Shown here: positions 37,514 through 46,257 of the stretch, piece by piece
Numbering within the stretch: position 1 is the stretch's first letter
Layout of the letters: each line of letters opens with the position of its first letter
Assembly: GCF_002050515.1 (NCBI RefSeq)
Contig: NZ_LTAY01000026.1
Coordinates: 62,001-126,000 of the forward strand
Length of the DNA: 64,000 bases
Source: Clostridium thermobutyricum DSM 4928
Lineage (GTDB): Bacteria; Bacillota; Clostridia; Clostridiales; Clostridiaceae
Direction of reading: 5' to 3'
Notes under the pieces: model-generated
Database searches by the model: none
What the model was told of the DNA's origin: nothing
Seen by the model: only the letters and a program-made list of their open reading frames with translations
Translations under genes and position numbers: made by a program

Positions 37514-37544
37514 AAGCACTTGATTTTTATTAAGTGCTTTTTTT
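37514..37544 (+). terminator. Terminator of tRNA-Trp
   Basis: AAGCACTT/AAGTGCTT stem followed by T residues. Confidence 0.93.
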
Positions 37545-37712
37545 ATGTTTAAAATTATAGAAAGCGTAAAATTAAGACATCTGAAATTATATTAAGAATA
37601 AAATTAGGATAATATAATAATTTAAAAGAATAATCAATAAAATAAGTTATTTTATATTGATAAATAAAGTTGGATTTAAAAGTATGAAAAGAATATGTGT
37701 TTAGATATATAG

Positions 37713-37743
37713 AAAAGGAATGTCTTAATAAAGACATTCCTTT
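37713..37743 (-). terminator. Terminator of the DUF2628 gene
   Basis: AAGGAATGTCTT/AAGACATTCCTT stem, read on the minus strand. Confidence 0.8.
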
Positions 37744-37748
37744 GTTAT

Positions 37749-38414
37749 TTAAAATGGAAATGGCATTCCAGAGTTCATAAATGGTGATAATAAAGCATTA
37801 AATCCTGCTGAAGCTATTGCACCTATAATACCTACTATTACAAATGAGAATAGTAATGATATTAAGAAGTATACAAAAGGTGCTACAACAGATGTTCCAC
37901 CATTAGCAGCTAATACTGATTTTTTATCTGAATAGTCACTTAAAGATGAATTAACTTTATTTATATTACCTCTGCAATTGTATAAATACATGCAGTTACC
38001 GAAAACTCCATATAAAGCATGTAAAACTATCATTAAGATACATCCAAGGATAGGAGACATAAAAGTTATAGATTCAACAATTCCCATTACAATCACATAT
38101 ACAACAAACCATACATATAATTTTCTGTAAAGTGCCCAGAATGGAGTGAATAGGAATGATGCCCAGTTCCAAGAAGCAAAATTCTCTGTAGTGGAATGCT
38201 TTCTAAAAACTTTAGCATAATAATCTAAGTTTTTAGGGCCTATAAATGTGAATAGGTCTTTTTCAGTTATTACATTTTTTTCAGAAGAGAATATTTGGGT
38301 AGTTTCTTCTCTGTCTTCATCTGAAGATTCATTTAAATCTTCAAAATGAGAAGCTTCAACTTTCTCATTTAATTCTTCAGAAGAAAAATTTTCTGTATTT
38401 TTATTATCTTTCAT
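37749..38414 (-). CDS. DUF2628 family membrane protein
   Basis: A 221-residue protein. Residues 1-70 are acidic and probably disordered in the cytoplasm. The DUF2628 core follows: YYAKVFRKH, then FASWNWASFLFTPFWALYRK (about residues 85-115), two transmembrane helices at about 112-155 and further helices at 185-215. ATG 38414 is chosen because AGGAGGG lies six bases upstream on the minus strand. The family has no established function. Confidence 0.75.
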   Translation of the reverse strand: MKDNKNTENFSSEELNEKVEASHFEDLNESSDEDREETTQIFSSEKNVITEKDLFTFIGPKNLDYYAKVFRKHSTTENFASWNWASFLFTPFWALYRKLYVWFVVYVIVMGIVESITFMSPILGCILMIVLHALYGVFGNCMYLYNCRGNINKVNSSLSDYSDKKSVLAANGGTSVVAPFVYFLISLLFSFVIVGIIGAIASAGFNALLSPFMNSGMPFPF

Positions 38415-38667
38415 AAGAATCCCTCCTAATAAAATTTTTCTATATAATAACATAATTTGTTTAACTGGCTGTGAATATACGTAGAAAATTATGGATTTTA
38501 GTAGATAAACAGATAAAACATTGAAAAATTGATTAAGTAAAAAATTTTTATCAAATAAAAATAGATTTAATAATCGTTTAATAGAGAGAAATAATGCTTA
38601 TAGAGGTTTACTTAAAAATACATTAAGTATTATAATTTTTATATCGATTAAATATAAGGTGATACAA

Positions 38668-39084
38668 ATGAAGGATAGAATAATAAGGCTTACAATTGAA
38701 TCAGTTCACGTTTTTAGAAATAAAAAAATGGCTATCAAAATTCCAGCAGGAGAAATTTTGATAAGAGAAAGTGAACTAAATTTAGATACAATGTGGAGAC
38801 TTTTTACAAAAAGTCTTAGCTTTACACTTCCATTAGATAAATTAATGGAAATTGAAAATAAAATAAAAGCTTTTAGAGTTGTTTTTAATAAAAGGGAAGA
38901 TGCAGCTTTTGCAACAATATCTAATATACAAGAAGACAAGACTAATAGACCTATTATGAAAAGTATAAAGGAATATAGAGATTTAGATAAAAGACTTCAA
39001 GATTTAAAAGATAAAGGGTATGAAATTTGTGGGATTTATTATGCTATAAGTGTATTGATGAAAGAGAAGAATTTAATATCATGA
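38668..39084 (+). CDS. Conserved-looking cytoplasmic protein, unknown function
   Basis: A 138-residue soluble protein with no signal or membrane segment and no recognised motif. The first half looks like alternating strands and helices (VHVFRNKKMAIKIPAGE), the second half is helical with a Cys-containing GYEICGIYYAI end. AAGGTG precedes ATG 38668, preferred over GTG 38659. It ends 21 bases before a LysR regulator on the same strand, so the two may be cotranscribed. Confidence 0.55.
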   Translation: MKDRIIRLTIESVHVFRNKKMAIKIPAGEILIRESELNLDTMWRLFTKSLSFTLPLDKLMEIENKIKAFRVVFNKREDAAFATISNIQEDKTNRPIMKSIKEYRDLDKRLQDLKDKGYEICGIYYAISVLMKEKNLIS

Positions 39085-39105
39085 TAATAAAAAGGAGGGG
39101 ATAGA

Positions 39106-39999
39106 TTGAATATAAGAGATTTAGAATATTTTGATTGTTTGTGTGAAACAAAGAGCTTTACTAAGGCAGCAGAGAAATTATTTATATCTCAGCCTTCAGT
39201 TACATTAGCTATAAATAGATTAGAAAAAGAATTGGGTTCAAAATTAGTAATTAGAAGTCATTCAAATAAAGAGATACAAATAACAGAAAGTGGACATATA
39301 TTAAGAAAAAGAGCTGAAAATATATTACATGAAATAAATGAAGTAAAACTAGAAATTAAAAAGTTAGATAGTAAAAAGATAAAGCTTGGAATACCTCCTA
39401 TTATAGGAGCATATTTTTTTCCTAAATTTATTAGTGAATTAATACAAAATGGTTTTATTGAAAATATTGAGTTTGTACAAGCTGGCTCACTAAAAATGAA
39501 AGAACTTCTTTTAACAGGACAAATTGATATGGCTTTAATGGGCTCATTAGAACCTATAAATGATGAAGCCATAAGAAGTCATTTTCTAAAAAAAGATAAT
39601 TTTGTTATATGCGTAGGAAAAGATAATCATTTAATTGATAATGAGGTATTAAACTTTTCAAAACTTAAAGATGAGCAATTTATAGTTTTGGAAGATGGGT
39701 ATTTACATAACAGTGTTTTAAAGAGATTATTAAAAAGAGATAAGATTGAACCTCAAAAGGTGTATTATGCACATGAAATTCAAACAGCAAAATCATTAAT
39801 AGCTGCTAATTTAGGAGTTGGAATAATGATTAAGATGGCTGTAGAGAAAATGCAGGATATATCTACAATTGAGTTAGAAAATAAAATAGATTTTTATATA
39901 TCAATTGCTACTAAAAAAGAGCATTATTTAACTAAAATTGAAAAAGACATAATTAAGATTATAGTAGATAAAAATGAAGAATTAGAGGGGAATTTATAA
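39106..39999 (+). CDS. LysR family transcriptional regulator
   Basis: A 297-residue regulator with an N-terminal winged HTH (residues 1-60; DYFDCLCETKSFTKAAEKLFISQPSV-type pattern) and a periplasmic-binding-fold effector domain (about 90-290). TTG start behind the strong AAGGAGGGG at 39092-39100. The downstream GNAT gene starts at the base after its stop codon, so both are cotranscribed. No divergent target gene is present, which is unusual for LysR proteins, and the effector cannot be predicted. Confidence 0.92.
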   Translation: MNIRDLEYFDCLCETKSFTKAAEKLFISQPSVTLAINRLEKELGSKLVIRSHSNKEIQITESGHILRKRAENILHEINEVKLEIKKLDSKKIKLGIPPIIGAYFFPKFISELIQNGFIENIEFVQAGSLKMKELLLTGQIDMALMGSLEPINDEAIRSHFLKKDNFVICVGKDNHLIDNEVLNFSKLKDEQFIVLEDGYLHNSVLKRLLKRDKIEPQKVYYAHEIQTAKSLIAANLGVGIMIKMAVEKMQDISTIELENKIDFYISIATKKEHYLTKIEKDIIKIIVDKNEELEGNL

Positions 40000-40446
40000 A
40001 TGTATATAAGGGAATACATAGAGAGTGATTGTGTTCAATTAGCAAAATTATTTTATGATACAGTACATTTTATTAATAAAAAAGATTATACAAAAAATCA
40101 ATTAGATGCTTGGGCTTCAGGAAATGTAGATATTGAAAAGTGGAATAAATCATTTTTAGAACATTATACTTTAGTTGCAATTAAAGATGAGATTATTGTT
40201 GGTTTTGGGGATATTGATAGTACTGGTTATTTAGATAGACTTTATGTTCATAAAAATTATCAAGGGAGAGGAATTGCTACTTCACTTTGTGATAAACTTG
40301 AAAAAGCCTTTGAGAGAGATAAAATTACAACTCATGCTTCGATTACTGCAAAACCTTTTTTTGAGAAGAGAGGATATGAAGTGATAAAAAAACAAGAGGT
40401 TGAAAGAAAAGGAATAAAGTTAATTAATTATATTATGGAAAAATAA
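40000..40446 (+). CDS. GNAT family N-acetyltransferase
   Basis: A 148-residue acetyltransferase with the acetyl-CoA loop in VHKNYQGRGIATSLC (about residues 83-98) and an N-terminal half typical of the YjaB/PhnO-like subgroup. Its ATG follows the LysR stop directly, with GAGGGG as ribosome site inside the LysR coding end. Substrate unknown; control by the cotranscribed LysR protein is plausible. Confidence 0.88.
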   Translation: MYIREYIESDCVQLAKLFYDTVHFINKKDYTKNQLDAWASGNVDIEKWNKSFLEHYTLVAIKDEIIVGFGDIDSTGYLDRLYVHKNYQGRGIATSLCDKLEKAFERDKITTHASITAKPFFEKRGYEVIKKQEVERKGIKLINYIMEK

Positions 40447-40599
40447 CTAATATATATTAAAATGATTTTTAGCAAGTGGTGGAGATTTATCTGATAGAGG
40501 TGATAAAAATAATTAGAAAATATTAAAATGATTTAGTATTGATATTTTGGAATAATAAATTATTTTTATTTTAGACTTTGATTTAAATAGTGATATAAG

Positions 40600-40632
40600 A
40601 AAAAGTGAACAAGTTAATTTATTCACTTTTTT
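40600..40632 (+). terminator. Terminator after the GNAT gene
   Basis: AAAAAGTGAA/TTCACTTTTT stem with a 12-base loop, 150 bases after the stop. Confidence 0.8.
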
Positions 40633-40681
40633 ATTATTATATTTTTTAATTCTTATAATATTAAATATTAATTAGTATAAC

Positions 40682-40861
40682 CTATAGATATTTAACCCAA
40701 TAATAAAACACATAAACCCAACTCATTAATCCATGTAAAATAGCCCAGGGAATAGACTCCCATGCAGTATAAGAAATAACTATTGCTAAACAAGAGCCAA
40801 AAGAAATTCCTTTCTTAACAGTTGATTTTACAATATTACCTTCGCGTTTTTCACAAGGCAT
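40682..40861 (-). CDS. 59-residue membrane-associated small protein
   Basis: A short open frame with a GGAGGGG site six bases before the ATG on the minus strand. The sequence starts MPCEKREGNIVKSTVKKG (basic and charged), followed by a hydrophobic, Trp- and Tyr-rich segment that can make two short transmembrane helices with a Trp-Glu-Ser-Ile-Pro-Trp turn between them. Clear ribosome site, good codon use and amphipathic layout argue for a real gene. No family name can be given from sequence alone. Confidence 0.65.
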   Translation of the reverse strand: MPCEKREGNIVKSTVKKGISFGSCLAIVISYTAWESIPWAILHGLMSWVYVFYYWVKYL

Positions 40862-41105
40862 TTTTACCCCTCCATTCTCAATAAATATAGATATAACAAG
40901 CTTTATTAAAAGCTAAACTTTAAATTAATATCTAAAGCTGTCTATAATTAGACTACTTCTTATTAATGATAAGAAAAATAAATAAAAAATATTACTAATA
41001 TAAATCAATAAAATATATTTCAATAAAATTCTTTATTTTAAAAATATTGTATTAAATATATAATTATTATACAAAATTAAAAAGGGATAGAAAGGGGAAG
41101 GGAAT

Positions 41106-41237
41106 TTGTTTAAAAATATTAAATTGAGTTATATTCAATTTACTCTAGTTGGATTATTTTTATTGCATGGAATAATAGCAATTTTTAATAAAGAGGAGCA
41201 ACTTGTATTTTTTAATGTTAGGATTATACATAGCTAA
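41106..41237 (+). CDS. Possible 43-residue hydrophobic peptide
   Basis: TTG start behind GGGGAAGGG, one hydrophobic segment (about residues 10-27), then a short charged tail. It could be a real small membrane peptide, a remnant of a larger gene, or chance in AT-rich DNA. Confidence 0.25.
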   Translation: MFKNIKLSYIQFTLVGLFLLHGIIAIFNKEEQLVFFNVRIIHS

Positions 41238-41454
41238 AACTTCTTAACAAATATTAAGTTTTATATATTATTATGAATAATAATTCAACTTTTTATATTA
41301 AATTATTTTTAAGCTTTTTATAAAATTAGTTTAAAAATGTTTATTATAGCTCATAAGTAAAACTTATAAGTAAATAAAAAAACTATATTTCAAATTTTAT
41401 TAGATAAAAAGTATAATATTCTCATGTAAAGGAAAGACTTTTTTTAAATAAATA

Positions 41455-41505
41455 TTCAAAGCATATACATTGAAGCAAACAATGTTTGAATGTGTATGCT
41501 TTGAA
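41455..41505. repeat. Long near-perfect inverted repeat before the malic enzyme gene
   Basis: TTCAAAGCATATACATT pairs with AATGTGTATGCTTTGAA (17 bp, one G-U). The 17-base loop holds a second small hairpin CAAAC/GTTTG. No T tract follows, and the structure ends 35 bases before the start codon. Confidence 0.75.
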
Positions 41506-41540
41506 TTAATATACAAAAAAAGTAGGTAGGGGGAAGAGTT

Positions 41541-42713
41541 ATGAATTTTTTTGAAGAAAGCTTAAAAATGCACGAAAACAAAAAAGGAAAAATTGAGGTA
41601 ATTTCAAAGTTTAACGTTGAATCAAGAGATGATTTAAGTATTGCGTACTCACCAGGTGTTGCAGAACCTTGTAAAATGATAAAAGAAAACAAAGAAAATG
41701 TTTATAAATATACTTCAAAGGGAAATATGGTTGCAGTTGTAACTGATGGTTCAGCTGTATTAGGTCTTGGAAATATAGGACCAGAAGCAGGTCTTCCTGT
41801 TATGGAAGGAAAAGCTATATTATTTAAAGAATTTGGTGGAGTTGATGCATTCCCAATATGTATTGATTCAAATGATGTAGATACTATAGTAAATACAGTT
41901 AAACTTATAGCACCAGGTTTTGGAGGAATAAACTTAGAAGATATTTCAGCTCCAAGATGTTTTGAAATTGAAGAAAGACTTAAAAAAGAATTAGATATTC
42001 CAGTATTCCATGATGACCAACATGGTACTGCAATAGTAGTTTTAGCTGGAGTTTTAAATGCTCTTAAATTAGTAAATAAAAATATTGAAGATGTTAAAGT
42101 AGTTGTAAATGGTGTTGGAGCAGCAGGAACAGCTATAGCTAAACTATTAATGTCAGCTGGAGTTAAAAATTTAATTCCATGTGATAAAGTTGGAATCATA
42201 ACTGAAGATATGGAAGAAATAGATTATGCTAAGAGAGATTTAGCTAGAATAGCTAATCCTAAAAAAATTACAGGAACTTTAAAAGATGCATTAAAAGGTG
42301 CTGATATATTTGTAGGAGTTTCTGCTCCAGGAATTGTAACAACAGAAATGGTTGAAACAATGAATAAAGATAGTATTCTTTTTGCAATGGCAAATCCAGT
42401 TCCAGAAATAATGCCAGATGAAGCTAAAAAAGGTGGAGCAAGAGTTATAGGAACAGGTAGATCAGATTTACCAAACCAAGTAAACAATGTTTCAGTATTC
42501 CCAGGATTATTTAAGGGTGCTTTATCTGTAAGAGCTTCAGAAATAAATGAAGAAATGAAAATAGCAGCAGCTATGGCAATAGCAAATTCAATTGATGATA
42601 AAGATTTAAGTGATGAAAATATTATTCCATCATCATTAGATAAAACTATTGCAATTAAAGTAGCAGATGCAGTAGCAGAAGCAGCTAGAAAAACTGGTGT
42701 TGCTAGAATATAA
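41541..42713 (+). CDS. NAD(P)-dependent malic enzyme
   Basis: Converts malate to pyruvate and CO2 with reduction of NAD(P). The 390-residue length is that of the short bacterial form. Active-site motifs are visible: SIAYSPGVAEPC (catalytic Tyr), MEGKAILFKEF (catalytic Lys), EDISAPRCFEIE and FHDDQHGTA (metal Asp residues), and the nucleotide-binding GVGAAGTA. Coenzyme preference is not evident. A GGGGG site precedes the ATG. A large hairpin in the leader may regulate it. Confidence 0.95.
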   Translation: MNFFEESLKMHENKKGKIEVISKFNVESRDDLSIAYSPGVAEPCKMIKENKENVYKYTSKGNMVAVVTDGSAVLGLGNIGPEAGLPVMEGKAILFKEFGGVDAFPICIDSNDVDTIVNTVKLIAPGFGGINLEDISAPRCFEIEERLKKELDIPVFHDDQHGTAIVVLAGVLNALKLVNKNIEDVKVVVNGVGAAGTAIAKLLMSAGVKNLIPCDKVGIITEDMEEIDYAKRDLARIANPKKITGTLKDALKGADIFVGVSAPGIVTTEMVETMNKDSILFAMANPVPEIMPDEAKKGGARVIGTGRSDLPNQVNNVSVFPGLFKGALSVRASEINEEMKIAAAMAIANSIDDKDLSDENIIPSSLDKTIAIKVADAVAEAARKTGVARI

Positions 42714-42750
42714 ATTGAAAATTTAACAAAAATAAAGGTTAACAAATATG

Positions 42751-42788
42751 AAAAGTCTAGATAAAAACGTTTTTATCTAGACTTTTTT
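42751..42788. terminator. Bidirectional terminator between malic enzyme and chromate transporter genes
   Basis: AAAAGTCTAGATAAAAA/TTTTTATCTAGACTTTT with T tracts on both strands. Confidence 0.9.
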
Positions 42789-42811
42789 TATGTTAAAAGA
42801 AAATTTTTTTG

Positions 42812-42851
42812 AAAGGTGAAAATTATAACTTTAGTTATAGTTTTCACCTTT
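42812..42851 (-). other. Hairpin at the 3' end of the chromate transporter operon
   Basis: AAAGGTGAAAA/TTTTCACCTTT with inner ATAACT/AGTTAT pairing. No T tract follows on either strand, so it is more likely an mRNA end stabiliser than the terminator itself. Confidence 0.5.
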
Positions 42852-42856
42852 AAATC

Positions 42857-43393
42857 TTATTTCCATAGTATTCCTAAGTTCAATAGAAGCCCTAAAATAG
42901 AACAAATAATTATTATAAAGATAAGGTTAACCTTTTTAGAGAATAACATTATCCCGGCAACTATTGTAATAACTATTTCTTTCCAATCTTTATAAGCAGA
43001 TATACTAAGATTAATAAAAGCACTTATTATTAATGCTATTAATGCTGGTTTCATTCCAACAAGAGCTGCGTTCCAAAGCTTAGAATTTTTTACTTTTGAA
43101 AAAGCGAAATAAGCTATTGTAACTAAGATTATTGGAGCTGTAGCTAAACCTGCTATTGCTACGATTCCTCCTAAGATTCCAGCAAGCTTAAAACCAATAA
43201 AGGCAGTAAGATTACAAGAAACTGCTCCAGGAGAAATTTGTACAAGACCTATATATGATGTAAATTGTGAGCTAGTAATCCAGTGGTTATTAGTTACTAC
43301 GACTTTTTTTATATATGGAAGCATTGCATAACCGCCTCCAAATGCAAGAGCACCTATCTTAAGAAATCCAAAATATAATCTTAAAAGTATCAT
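42857..43393 (-). CDS. Chromate transporter family half protein, second gene
   Basis: A 178-residue single-domain CHR protein with about six hydrophobic helices and the family motifs FGGGYAMLPYI near residue 18 and QISPGAVSCNLTAFIG near 52. Short-chain CHR proteins work as pairs of opposite topology. Its ATG overlaps the stop of the partner gene (ATGA), so they are translationally coupled. The physiological substrate is uncertain; chromate efflux is established only for some members. Confidence 0.88.
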   Translation of the reverse strand: MILLRLYFGFLKIGALAFGGGYAMLPYIKKVVVTNNHWITSSQFTSYIGLVQISPGAVSCNLTAFIGFKLAGILGGIVAIAGLATAPIILVTIAYFAFSKVKNSKLWNAALVGMKPALIALIISAFINLSISAYKDWKEIVITIVAGIMLFSKKVNLIFIIIICSILGLLLNLGILWK

Positions 43394-43941
43394 TTCTTAG
43401 GCACCTCTCTTTTAAATATTCCAAAAACTATAATTCCGTATAATGCAGATACAATTACTATAAATGCTGGGTTTACATGAAACACTTCAAGAGCAATAAG
43501 TGCAATAACTGCAACTATTCCATTATGAAGAGTTTTAGGTAATTTCTTTCCAAAATTGATTACTGCCATAAGGACAATCATTGGAACTACGGCATCAATT
43601 CCATCAAGAATGTATCTTACGTAGATGTTATGTTCGAAATTCATAAAGAAATTTGCAAGGATAAAAATCATAATAAATGGTGGTAAAAGTGCTCCTAAAA
43701 GACATGCAAAAGCACCAATAACTCCACCTAATCTGTATCCAACAAACAATGAGGAACTCATTGCTAGAGGACCTGGGAAGGTTTGACAAAGCCCTATAAG
43801 CTCCATATATTCATCATCATCTAAAAGTTTTTGTTTAGTAACAATTTCGTCTTGTATAACTCCTATCATGGCATAACCGCCACCATGAGTAATCATAGCT
43901 ACTTTAAAGAATGTAAGAAAAAGCTTAAAGATTTTTTTCAT
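43390..43941 (-). CDS. Chromate transporter family half protein, first gene
   Basis: A 183-residue partner of the gene downstream, with THGGGYAMIGVI near residue 20 and CQTFPGPLAMSSSLFVGYRLGG near 50, the paired CHR motifs. ATG 43941 is preferred over GTG 43950 because GGAAG lies about seven bases upstream of the ATG. The two half genes together equal the long ChrA of proteobacteria. Confidence 0.88.
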   Translation of the reverse strand: MKKIFKLFLTFFKVAMITHGGGYAMIGVIQDEIVTKQKLLDDDEYMELIGLCQTFPGPLAMSSSLFVGYRLGGVIGAFACLLGALLPPFIMIFILANFFMNFEHNIYVRYILDGIDAVVPMIVLMAVINFGKKLPKTLHNGIVAVIALIALEVFHVNPAFIVIVSALYGIIVFGIFKREVPKK

Positions 43942-44225
43942 TTCTTTCACTTCCTATAATTATTTAAAGTACAGGTTTATAATACCACAGAAATTAAGGT
44001 TTTAACCTCTTTTAAAGTAATATTAAAAAAAAGATAATAACTAGAATAAAAAGGAAAAAATGAGATAAAATAATTATTATGTGTATATTAATAAAATAAA
44101 AACCTTTTAATATAGAAATAAATTAGTTTTATATAAGAAAGTTATAAATAATATAAAAAAATAATGTACAAGAAGAAAAAATAAGCTTGTTTTTATAATA
44201 TAATTAAATAAAGGAGGATAGCAAA

Positions 44226-44921
44226 ATGATAGAAATTAAAAACATTACTAGAAAGTATAAAATGGGAAAAGAGACGGTAATAGCTTTAGATAATGTATCT
44301 TTAAAAATTGAAGATGGTGAATTTTTAGCAATTGTTGGACCATCTGGTTCAGGAAAAACTACATTAATGCATATTGTTGGCGGATTAGATACTCCAACTG
44401 GTGGAGAAGTTCTTTTTGATGGAAAAGATATTTCAAAATATAAAGATAAAGAAATGTCTAAGTTTAGAAATTCTCATATTGGATTTGTATTCCAAGCATT
44501 TAATTTAGAAAATACTCAAACAGCATTAGAAAATGTAATGATGCCTTTAATATTTGCAGGAATGGGTAAAAAAGAAAGAAAAGAAAAAGCTTTAAAAGCA
44601 TTAGAACAAGTAGAACTTGGACATTTAGCTAATCATAGACCAAGTGAAATGTCAGGTGGACAAAGACAGAGAGTTTCAATAGCAAGAGCTTTAGTTAATA
44701 ATCCCAAAATAATATTTGCTGATGAACCTACAGGAAACTTAGATTCTAAAACAGGAAATAATATTATGGATTTATTTTATAAGCTAAATGATAAAGGTTA
44801 TACAATAATCATGGTAACTCATAATATGGAAGAAGCAGAAAAAGCTAAGAGAGTTATTAAGATAAAAGATGGAAATCTTATTAGTGATGAAAGAAATGAG
44901 GGGTTAGCTAATGAAGCTTAG
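44226..44921 (+). CDS. ABC exporter ATP-binding protein (MacB/LolD type)
   Basis: A 231-residue ATPase with Walker A GPSGSGKTTL near residue 38, Q-loop VFQAFN, signature MSGGQRQRVSIARAL near 142 and Walker B IIFADEPTGNLD near 160. Upstream GGAGG site. It overlaps the first permease gene by 11 bases. The subfamily powers FtsX-type permeases that export peptides or lipids or shear substrate from the membrane; no substrate can be named. Confidence 0.95.
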   Translation: MIEIKNITRKYKMGKETVIALDNVSLKIEDGEFLAIVGPSGSGKTTLMHIVGGLDTPTGGEVLFDGKDISKYKDKEMSKFRNSHIGFVFQAFNLENTQTALENVMMPLIFAGMGKKERKEKALKALEQVELGHLANHRPSEMSGGQRQRVSIARALVNNPKIIFADEPTGNLDSKTGNNIMDLFYKLNDKGYTIIMVTHNMEEAEKAKRVIKIKDGNLISDERNEGLANEA

Positions 44922-46245
44922 TGATAATATATCTATGGCATTTAAAGACCTAAATAGAAGAAAAAAGAGAACTATCTTAACTTCATTTGGAATAACTTTA
45001 GGTGCTATATTAATAATATTAATGGTTTCATTAGGACTTCTTTTAAATCAATTTTTAGTTAGTACAGTTAACAGTGGGAGCAATACTAAAACAATAACAA
45101 TAAATGCTGTTAAGGCTAATGCAGAAATGCCAAAAGATCCTAAACAAGCAATTCAAGATATGCCAGATTGGATGAAGAAAAATTTTAAAAGAATTGATAA
45201 TGAAGCAATTAAAAAGATGTCTAAAATAAATGGAGTTGAAGGGCTTAAAGCATATATAGGAGCACAGGTTGCAGAAATAATAAGAGATGGAAAAACTTAT
45301 TATGGAACATTTGGTATTAAAGGATATAACTTAAATTATGATATATATTTTAATAGCGATGTTAAAAATGCAGAGACAACTTCAAAGGATATAAACTTTA
45401 AACCTATTATTGCAGGTAAAACTCTTCAAAAGGGAGAAAATAATGAAGTTTTAGTAGGGCAAAGTCTTTTAGAAGACTTAGGAATAAATAATCCTAATGA
45501 TATAGTTGGAAAAGATATAACAATAAACATAAATAATATTAATGGAACACCTGTAAAACCTCTAAAAATGAAATTAAAAGTAGTAGGGGTTATGAGTAAG
45601 TATATGCCAGATGGTAATAAATTAGTTATGAATACAGAAGATGTAGAAAAGATAGCTGGATTTATGCAATATACTAATAAATTCTTTAAAGATTATGGTT
45701 ATAATGGTGTAACTATTGAAGGAAAAAATATAAATGATTTAGATAGTATAGTAGATAATGTTAAAAATATTGGATATTTTGCTCAATCAACTAGTGATAA
45801 AACAGCAGAAATAAATAACAGCTTTAACAACATAACTTTTGTTCTTTCAATATTAGGAGTAATAGTAATTATAGTTGCTGGTATTGGTATAGTTAATACT
45901 ATGATAATGGCTGTTCATGAAAGAAAGAAAAGTATTGGAATAATGAAAGCTGTTGGTGCAAGTAGTTCAGAAATAAGAAAAATATTTATAGTACAATCAG
46001 GAGCTATAGGATTTGTTGGTGGAGTTATTGGAGCTATAATAAGCTGTATTTTATTTAGAATAATAAGTGGAGCTATTATAGATGGGCTTATCAAAAAAGG
46101 AACTTCAGTACAGCTAATGAAATTTGCTCCTTGGTGGCTTGTTTTAGCAACTATATTATTCTCTGTAATTGTATCTGTAATTGCAGGAATCTATCCTTCT
46201 AGCACAGCTTCTAAATTAGACCCAATAGAAGCATTAAGGGAATAG
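44911..46245 (+). CDS. FtsX-type ABC permease, first of pair
   Basis: A 444-residue permease with one N-terminal transmembrane helix (residues 19-40), a large extracytoplasmic MacB-like domain (about 45-300) and three C-terminal helices (310-335, 360-385, 405-425) forming the FtsX core. Coupled to the ATPase gene by overlap and to the next permease gene with a 12-base gap. Together with that permease it probably forms a heterodimer. Confidence 0.92.
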   Translation: MKLSDNISMAFKDLNRRKKRTILTSFGITLGAILIILMVSLGLLLNQFLVSTVNSGSNTKTITINAVKANAEMPKDPKQAIQDMPDWMKKNFKRIDNEAIKKMSKINGVEGLKAYIGAQVAEIIRDGKTYYGTFGIKGYNLNYDIYFNSDVKNAETTSKDINFKPIIAGKTLQKGENNEVLVGQSLLEDLGINNPNDIVGKDITININNINGTPVKPLKMKLKVVGVMSKYMPDGNKLVMNTEDVEKIAGFMQYTNKFFKDYGYNGVTIEGKNINDLDSIVDNVKNIGYFAQSTSDKTAEINNSFNNITFVLSILGVIVIIVAGIGIVNTMIMAVHERKKSIGIMKAVGASSSEIRKIFIVQSGAIGFVGGVIGAIISCILFRIISGAIIDGLIKKGTSVQLMKFAPWWLVLATILFSVIVSVIAGIYPSSTASKLDPIEALRE

Positions 46246-46257
46246 GAGGGGATAGTT

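Noticed and set aside
41456..41692. Minus-strand frame of 78 codons over the malic enzyme start
   Set aside because: It overlaps the hairpin and the malic enzyme start, has no ribosome site and no plausible protein features.
42812..42851. Rho-independent terminator for the chromate transporter genes
   Set aside because: The hairpin is good, but no T tract follows on either strand; the bidirectional terminator at 42751-42788 does the job.
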